In this document: positions 7,041 through 10,990 of the stretch, one piece after another
Position numbering within the stretch: position 1 is the stretch's first letter
How the letters are laid out: each line of letters opens with the position of its first letter
The notes under the pieces: model-generated
Told to the model about the DNA's origin: nothing
The model's input: only the letters and a program-made list of their open reading frames with translations
The model's database searches: none
Source: Bog-473 sp035483935
Lineage (GTDB): Bacteria > Actinomycetota > Acidimicrobiia > Acidimicrobiales > RAAP-2
Assembly (NCBI GenBank): GCA_035483935.1
Contig: DATHPK010000119.1
Coordinates: 1-10,990 of the forward strand
Length of the DNA stretch: 10,990 nt
Direction of reading: 5' to 3'
Position numbers and translations under genes: made by a program

Positions 7041-7718
7041 TCAGAGGTGATAGCGCCTGGCGGACTCTTCGTCCCTGTGGAAGAGGCGCAGGTCCGGCAG
7101 CTCTCGCACCGCCTCCGCCGGATTGCCGCGGTAGAAGGTCTGCTCCTTGGTCAGCTTCGTCGTGACCACCGAACCAGCCGACACGATGCTCCGAGCAGGC
7201 ACCGTGGTGCCGCTGAGCAGGATGCAGCCTGACATGACGGCACTGCGTTCTCCGATCACCACGGGGTTCGTGATCTGGATGTCGCGCACCAGGTCGAGGC
7301 TGTGCGTGAGGATCTGGCACCGGTACCCCACGAGACCGGCCCAATCCCCGATCTCGACCCGGTCCGAGGCATCGATCTCGTGTCCGACGGTCAGCATGGA
7401 CCAGTCCCCGAGGATCAGCGAAGGATCGTGCTCCTGCTGTTGGCGGGCCAGCACCTCACGGGCGATCGGGTGGGCTTGGATGTAGTTCCGCGAGGCGATG
7501 GTGGCACCGCGCCCCAGCCGCAGCTCGTCGAGGCCCCGAATCATGTTGAAAGGCCCGATGCTCGACTCGGGTCCCATGCTGACGTGCTTCACCATGATGA
7601 GGCTCCGCCCGATGCGCGCGGTCGGGTCGATGTCCCACCCGAGCACCCTGCGCCCCAGCTCGGCCCGCAACGATGCCGGCAGCACCAGCATCAACAGCGC
7701 GAGCAGTTTTCCGAGCAT
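7041..7718 (-). CDS. Left-handed beta-helix acyltransferase (WcaF-like)
   Basis: A 225-residue hexapeptide-repeat acyltransferase resembling polysaccharide-cluster O-acetyltransferases of the WcaF type. The N-terminus (LGKLLALLMLVLPASLRAEL) is hydrophobic and amphipathic and may touch the membrane. It is followed by LGWDIDPTARIGRSLIM, where the beta-helix begins. Coils continue through SSIGPFNMI, LRLGRGATI, VEIGDWAGLVGYRCQILTHS and PVVIGERSAVMSGCIL, and finish with SIVSAGSVVTTKL and FYRGNPAE. His139 in ILTHSLDL sits where WcaF-like enzymes carry THxHD; His113 is a second candidate. The start ATG at 7718 has GAGG five bases upstream. Immediately before it is a 15-codon leader ORF within the copy-2 element. 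It is the first gene of the minus-strand block (then methyltransferase, then sulfotransferase). An acceptor sugar is inferred, not shown. Confidence 0.8.
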   Translation of the reverse strand: MLGKLLALLMLVLPASLRAELGRRVLGWDIDPTARIGRSLIMVKHVSMGPESSIGPFNMIRGLDELRLGRGATIASRNYIQAHPIAREVLARQQQEHDPSLILGDWSMLTVGHEIDASDRVEIGDWAGLVGYRCQILTHSLDLVRDIQITNPVVIGERSAVMSGCILLSGTTVPARSIVSAGSVVTTKLTKEQTFYRGNPAEAVRELPDLRLFHRDEESARRYHL

Positions 7719-7720
7719 CG

Positions 7721-7768
7721 TTACCTCGCCCGGGCCTTCCGCCGCACCCTGGTCTGCTCGACAAGCAC
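7721..7768 (-). CDS. Possible 15-codon leaderless leader ORF
   Basis: GTG at 7768 opens VLVEQTRVRRKARAR and stops with TAA two bases before the acyltransferase ATG. The GTG is six bases after the copy-2 TACTCT box, the same register as the TylF GTG, whose product begins V-P-V-E-Q. It could be a translated leader coupling ribosomes onto the ATG, or a relic left when the 5' end of a methyltransferase gene was duplicated. The Arg-rich tail is largely dictated by GC-rich bases that also contain the downstream GAGG ribosome site. Confidence 0.35.
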   Translation of the reverse strand: MLVEQTRVRRKARAR

Positions 7769-7792
7769 GGGCAAAGAGTAGCCGGGGGTCTG
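7750..7792 (-). repeat. 43-nt duplicated element, copy 2 (acyltransferase leader)
   Basis: Second copy of the element at 6920-6962, offset by exactly 830 bp and in the same orientation; the perfect 23-nt core is 7770-7792. It lies 32 bases upstream of the acyltransferase ATG. Directly beyond its outer edge is a small dyad TGCGG-GGAT-CCGCA (7791-7804), which copy 1 lacks. Confidence 0.85.
7768..7780 (-). promoter_or_regulatory. Putative promoter of the acyltransferase gene
   Basis: TACTCT (7780-7775 on the minus strand) fits TANNNT, followed by six bases and a GTG. RNA starting at 7768 would carry the leader ORF and then the acyltransferase. No convincing -35 is present. The call rests on the repeated arrangement. 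Confidence 0.4.
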
Positions 7793-8047
7793 CGGGGATC
7801 CGCAGGTGGGGAGCGGTCCGGCTATCGGCATCGCCGGCGCAAGAACTTCGGTCCGTATCGCGCAGAGTCCCTGGTCACGGGGTTGGAGGCCACCGACGAG
7901 CCTCCCCGAGATCGGGGTCGACCCGCAAGCCTCAGGCCGCTGATCCGTTGGTCGATGGAGGAGTTGCGCATGCCGACCGGCGGGTGGCGCGACCGGGCAA
8001 CTCCCACCTGTGCACAGACGCACCAGACTCGAAAGGACACGAACCCT
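7793..8047. other. Divergent control region, no gene seen
   Basis: With the leader segment, 329 bp separate the minus-strand acyltransferase ATG (7718) from the ACP start (8048). Nothing here looks like a family protein in either direction, although frames are open as usual for such GC content. It holds small dyads at 7791-7804, at 7904-7917 (CCCCG-AGAT-CGGGG) and the CTGTGCACAG palindrome at 8008-8017. It should contain the promoter of the ACP operon, but I cannot point to a convincing -35/-10 pair. Confidence 0.6.
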
Positions 8048-8059
8048 GTGGGCACAGAC
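8007..8059 (+). promoter_or_regulatory. Pair of CTGTG/CACAG dyads at the ACP start
   Basis: CCTGTGCACAGAC (8007-8019) and CCTGTGGGCACAGAC (8045-8059) are near-copies of one inverted repeat, the second with two extra central bases and overlapping the ACP GTG. Centres are about 38-39 bp apart. They could be operator half-sites for a dimeric repressor or a chance duplication; only their presence is seen. Confidence 0.25.
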
Positions 8060-8296
8060 CAAGAAAAGGCGCGGACCGTCATTGGCGACTTTCTGCAGCG
8101 CATCGACAAGGCTGCCGACGGGTGGACCGACGAGACGGAGCTGTGGGGTGAGGGCATCGGGCTGGACTCGCTCGAGGCGGCAGAGCTCTCGGCCATGCTC
8201 GAGGACGAGTTCGGTTCGGACCCCTTTTCCGCCGGAGGTGACCTGCCGGAGAAGGTCAGCGACGTCGTCGCCTTCTACTCCCCCGTTTCCACCTAG
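8048..8296 (+). CDS. Acyl carrier protein
   Basis: An 82-residue acidic carrier protein that would hold acyl groups as thioesters on a phosphopantetheine arm. The attachment motif GIGLDSLEAAEL places the modified serine at Ser41, central as expected, and the length is typical. The acidic helix two region (EAAELSAMLEDEFG) is the usual docking face. The start is GTG at 8048, with AAAGGA about ten bases upstream. It heads a three-gene operon: the ligase ATG directly abuts its TAG stop, so the ligase is probably its loading partner. No phosphopantetheinyl transferase is in the window, so activation would rely on one encoded elsewhere. Confidence 0.88.
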   Translation: MGTDQEKARTVIGDFLQRIDKAADGWTDETELWGEGIGLDSLEAAELSAMLEDEFGSDPFSAGGDLPEKVSDVVAFYSPVST

Positions 8297-9700
8297 ATGA
8301 TCCTCCTCCTGGAGGCGGCCACAGCCTCGTCACCAGACACGGACGCCGTCGTCACCTCGGAAGGGACGTCGACCTACGACGAGCTCCTCGAGGACGCCCG
8401 TCGCGTCGCGGCCGCGTTGCGTCGTCAGGGGATCACCCGGTTCGCGGTCGTGGAGCCCGATGCGGGATGGGTGCTTCGTCTGTTGGCCGGTGCCGCGCTC
8501 GCCGGCGCCGAGCCTTGCCAGTACCAGCCCGACACCGATCCGGCGGAGTTCGCCGACCATGCGTCGATGCTCGACCACAAGTTCGTCGTGACGCGTCGTC
8601 ACGATCTCACCGGGTCCTTCGAGATCGTCCTCCCGGAGTCGCTGCTGGCCGCGGAGCCCGACGAGGCGCTCCGGGCCGGCGCCGATACGGGGCAGCCCTT
8701 GATGATCCGCACGACCGGTACCACCGGCCTGCCGAAGGCGGCGCGGCACGACTGGAGGATCCTCGGCAAGACGGTGGCGGGTGTGCGGCCGAAGCCGGGG
8801 CAACGTTGGCTCCTCGCTTACGGCCCGCAGCAGTTCGCGGGCGTTCAGGTGCTGCTGCACGTGGCGGCGTGCCAGGCCACGCTCGTCGCGCCGTTCCCCC
8901 GCCAGCCCAAGGACGGCCTGCGCGCACTGCTCGACGATGGGGTCACGTGCGCGAGCGCGACGCCGACGTTCTGGCGGTTCCTCCTCGCCGAGGCCCGCAG
9001 CCGCAAGGCCGCCCTGCCACCGCTCGAACAGATCACCTTGGGAGGCGAGGCCAGTCCCGGCGACCTATTGGAAGAGATCCGAGCAACCTTCCCCGGCGCC
9101 AAGGTGTCGCAGGTGTACGCGTCGACCGAGTTCGGTTCCATCACGTCGGTGCGCGACGGCAAGCCGGGCCTGGCGGTCGCGTCGCTCTGGAGCGAGACCA
9201 GCCCGGCATCCAACGTCCGCGTCGCCGACGGCGAACTGTGGGTGCGCGCCGGTGCCGGCATGCTCGGCTACGCCGTCGAGCAGGGATTCGCCGCCACCGC
9301 CACGGCCACCGACACCGCCACCGACGGCGATGCGTGGCGCCGCACGGGTGACCTGGTCGAGATCGTCGGCGACCGTGTCCTGTTCCGCGGCCGACAGTCC
9401 GAGGTGGTCAACGTCGGCGGGGTCAAGGTGCACCCCCTGCCCGTCGAGGACCGGATCACCGCCCTGGGATCCGTCGCCGCCGCCCGCGTCTTCGGGCGTC
9501 CCAGCAAGCTGACCGGTGCCATCGTGGCCGCAGAGATCGTCCCGGTGGGCGGCGTCGACGGCGCCGACCTCGAGGGCATCCGGGCGCAGATCAAGGACGC
9601 CGTGGCGGATCTGCCGCGCGCCTGGCAGCCGCGTAGCGTGACCTTCGTGGACGCGATCGAGACCAAGGGCGGCAAGACGATCCGGGGGATGGAGGCTTGA
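8297..9700 (+). CDS. Free-standing AMP-forming acyl ligase
   Basis: A 467-residue ANL-superfamily enzyme, shorter than most acyl-CoA synthetases. It would adenylate a carboxylic or amino acid and, given the abutting gene, load it on the ACP rather than on CoA. Motifs seen are TTGTTGLPK (139-147, Thr in place of the usual Ser in TSGTTG), GGEASPGD, YASTEFG (274-280), RTGDLVEI with Asp352, and FRGRQSEVVNVGGVKVHP. The A10 loop KGGKTIRG carries the catalytic Lys460. The N-terminal substrate domain looks slim and weakly conserved, with a loop KFVVTRRHDL near where family members carry spacer regions. A low-complexity Ala/Thr/Asp stretch (ATATATDTATDGD) lies just before the A7 motif. ATG at 8297 follows the ACP stop with no gap. 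Its own stop overlaps the next start (TGATG). Substrate is unknown; coenzyme A as acceptor cannot be excluded. Confidence 0.85.
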   Translation: MILLLEAATASSPDTDAVVTSEGTSTYDELLEDARRVAAALRRQGITRFAVVEPDAGWVLRLLAGAALAGAEPCQYQPDTDPAEFADHASMLDHKFVVTRRHDLTGSFEIVLPESLLAAEPDEALRAGADTGQPLMIRTTGTTGLPKAARHDWRILGKTVAGVRPKPGQRWLLAYGPQQFAGVQVLLHVAACQATLVAPFPRQPKDGLRALLDDGVTCASATPTFWRFLLAEARSRKAALPPLEQITLGGEASPGDLLEEIRATFPGAKVSQVYASTEFGSITSVRDGKPGLAVASLWSETSPASNVRVADGELWVRAGAGMLGYAVEQGFAATATATDTATDGDAWRRTGDLVEIVGDRVLFRGRQSEVVNVGGVKVHPLPVEDRITALGSVAAARVFGRPSKLTGAIVAAEIVPVGGVDGADLEGIRAQIKDAVADLPRAWQPRSVTFVDAIETKGGKTIRGMEA

Positions 9701-10449
9701 TGACGGAGCCCGAAGCGCCGCCGCGGGTTGCACTCGTCACCGGCGGCAGCAAGGGCCTCGGAGCCGGTCTCGTCGAGGCCTTCCTCGACGCCGGCTATTG
9801 CGTCGAGACGTGTTCGCGCTCCCCGAGCGATCTGGTGAAGGCATGGGAGAACGATCCCGAGCTGAAGGAACGCTTCCACTTCGCGGCGGCCGACGTCTCC
9901 AAGCGGGAGGACGCCGAGCGGTTCGTGAAGGACGCGGCGAAACGTTGGGGACGCATCGACGTCCTGGTGAACAACGCCGGCGTCGCCCGGGACGGCGTCA
10001 TCGCGCTGTTCAGCGACGACGACGTCGACACCGTCGTCGACCTCAATCTCAAGGGGACCGTCTACGTCACCCGCGCCGCCAGCCGCGTCATGCTGCGCCA
10101 GCACTCCGGTTCGATCGTCAACATCTCCTCGATCGTCGGTCTCTCGGGCTACCGGGGCCTCACGGTCTACGGCGCCACCAAGGCGGCGCTCGACGGCTTG
10201 ACCCGGGCCCTGGCCCGAGAGCTCGGCTCACGCGGCATCACGGTGAACAGCGTCGCCCCCGGCTACCTCCGCACCGAGATGAGCCACGGCCTCGACGAGG
10301 AACAACTTGGGCAGATCGCGCGGCGGACGCCGATGGGCCGACTCGGCGATCCCGGAGACGTCGCCCGCGCCGTGCTCTTCCTGACCGATCCCGCCAACAC
10401 CTACCTGACGGGTCAGGTCATCGTCGTCGACGGCGGGCTCACCTGCTGA
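9700..10449 (+). CDS. SDR-family 3-oxoacyl-ACP reductase (FabG-like)
   Basis: A 249-residue short-chain dehydrogenase/reductase of FabG type, expected to reduce 3-oxoacyl-ACP with NAD(P)H, or run in reverse on a hydroxyacyl group. The cofactor loop is TGGSKGLG (14-21), followed by NNAG (91-94). The catalytic tetrad is complete: Asn116, Ser144, Tyr157 and Lys161 (YGATK). The PG segment after the active site (VAPGYLRTEM) and the closing GQVIVVDGGLT are canonical. ATG at 9700 overlaps the ligase stop by one base and has GGAGG four bases upstream, so it is translationally coupled; the TTG one codon earlier is less likely. As third gene of the ACP operon it probably acts on the ACP-bound acyl group. 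No ketosynthase accompanies it. Confidence 0.9.
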   Translation: MTEPEAPPRVALVTGGSKGLGAGLVEAFLDAGYCVETCSRSPSDLVKAWENDPELKERFHFAAADVSKREDAERFVKDAAKRWGRIDVLVNNAGVARDGVIALFSDDDVDTVVDLNLKGTVYVTRAASRVMLRQHSGSIVNISSIVGLSGYRGLTVYGATKAALDGLTRALARELGSRGITVNSVAPGYLRTEMSHGLDEEQLGQIARRTPMGRLGDPGDVARAVLFLTDPANTYLTGQVIVVDGGLTC

Positions 10450-10478
10450 GAGACACCACCGCGTGACCCGCGTGCCCG

Positions 10479-10990
10479 CTATCCAGTACTCGCTGGACGG
10501 GCGAGCGGATTTGGCGTCGGGTCGCCGATTCGCCGCAGCGTGTTGCGGTCGACGTGGTCGACCAGCTCCTCACGGTCCGGGATCTGCAGCCGGGTGTGCT
10601 CCTCGTACGACCACGTTCCGTCCGTGTTCACCGTGACGCGCATGCGGAATCCGACCGACTTGAAGGCCGAGTCCAGGAAGGGATTCGACAAGATGCCGTA
10701 GGTCTCCGAACCCAGGGTCGCCTCCACTTCGAACTCGGTGGCGTCCGCATCGGCGGTGCCGGCGGCCAACACGACCTGACCGCGAGGGATCGCGAGCATG
10801 TGGAGCACCTTGTGGGCGGCCGGCTCCCAGAGCCAGTACCCGACCTGGTCGTGGAACGTCTCGACCTCACCGGGCTTCACGATGTGGGTGTGGTAGCGCA
10901 GCCCGTAGAACAGCTGCGGCCCGTTGGTCTGCGGGTCGATCGGCTGCAGCTCGTAATGCTCGCGATAGGGCTCCTCGAGCGGACCGTCGG
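10479..10990 (-). CDS. Nitrobindin/FABP-like heme-binding beta-barrel protein (5' partial)
   Basis: A 5'-truncated reading frame with 169 residues visible, continuing off the right edge. Segments such as GPLEEPYREHYELQ, FYGLRYHTHIVKPGE, FHDQVGYWLWEPA and IPRGQVVLAAGTAD match my recollection of FABP-family or DUF1794/THAP4 heme-binding-domain proteins. Those are ten-stranded barrels related to nitrobindin, with proposed peroxynitrite or fatty-ligand chemistry. The C-terminal DHVDRNTLRRIG supplies a His near the position where nitrobindins have their heme ligand, but I cannot align it with certainty. The N-terminal GxWxGxG signature would lie outside the window. A GTG at 10880 is internal, since the family sequence continues upstream of it. 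It converges on the SDR gene with a 29-bp gap and is probably ordinary core metabolism rather than part of the tailoring locus. Confidence 0.7.
   Translation of the reverse strand, partial: DGPLEEPYREHYELQPIDPQTNGPQLFYGLRYHTHIVKPGEVETFHDQVGYWLWEPAAHKVLHMLAIPRGQVVLAAGTADADATEFEVEATLGSETYGILSNPFLDSAFKSVGFRMRVTVNTDGTWSYEEHTRLQIPDREELVDHVDRNTLRRIGDPTPNPLARPASTG

Noticed and set aside
6940..7792. The 23-nt repeats as a CRISPR array or IS ends
   Set aside because: There are only two copies, directly oriented and 830 bp apart, with an ordinary acyltransferase gene between them, no spacer structure and no transposase.
7904..7917. CCCCG-AGAT-CGGGG hairpin as a terminator
   Set aside because: The stem is short, there is no T tract, and it lies between divergent genes where no transcript needs to end.
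7721..8062. A 113-codon minus-strand frame through the divergent control region
   Set aside because: Only its last ~25 codons relate to anything, and that is the duplicated element. The rest looks like non-coding sequence and would run over the ACP promoter.

Overview
The window is GC-rich, densely coded DNA with many GTG starts. It looks actinobacterial. Protein style (a FadD-type acyl-CoA ligase, a nitrobindin-like FABP-family protein, leaderless-looking GTG starts) would suit Acidimicrobiia or a relative, but that placement is an impression and was not tested by any search. I see no rRNA, tRNA, CRISPR array, transposase or integrase.

Layout from left to right: (1) an MFS exporter (+, 5' end outside the window) converges with and overlaps a FadD-like acyl-CoA ligase (-). 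(2) A divergent intergenic region of about 170 bp leads to a GT-A-fold glycosyltransferase (+), followed by a CatB/XAT-like left-handed beta-helix acyltransferase (+). (3) A minus-strand block holds, in transcription order, a second left-handed beta-helix acyltransferase, a TylF-type O-methyltransferase and a PAPS-type sulfotransferase. (4) A 255-329 bp divergent control region follows. (5) A tight plus-strand operon encodes an acyl carrier protein, a free-standing AMP-forming ligase and an SDR ketoreductase; its junctions are TAG|ATG and TGATG. (6) A 5'-truncated heme-binding beta-barrel (nitrobindin/FABP-like) gene lies on the minus strand at the right edge.

The middle of the window, about 3.0-10.45 kb, reads as a glycan- or natural-product-tailoring locus. 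One glycosyltransferase is accompanied by enzymes that could O-methylate, sulfate and O/N-acylate a sugar or polyketide-like acceptor. The ACP-ligase-SDR trio could activate and reduce an unusual acyl group that one of the beta-helix enzymes then transfers. This joint role is inference from co-location and family membership; no substrate can be read from the sequence.

The most notable non-coding signal is a 43-nt element (38/43 identical, with a perfect 23-nt core). It occurs twice, exactly 830 bp apart, at the 5' ends of the two adjacent minus-strand genes (TylF methyltransferase and beta-helix acyltransferase). Each copy carries a TANNNT-type -10 box six nucleotides before an in-register GTG. 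In the TylF copy that GTG is a plausible leaderless start. In the acyltransferase copy it opens a 15-codon leader ORF that stops two bases before the acyltransferase ATG.
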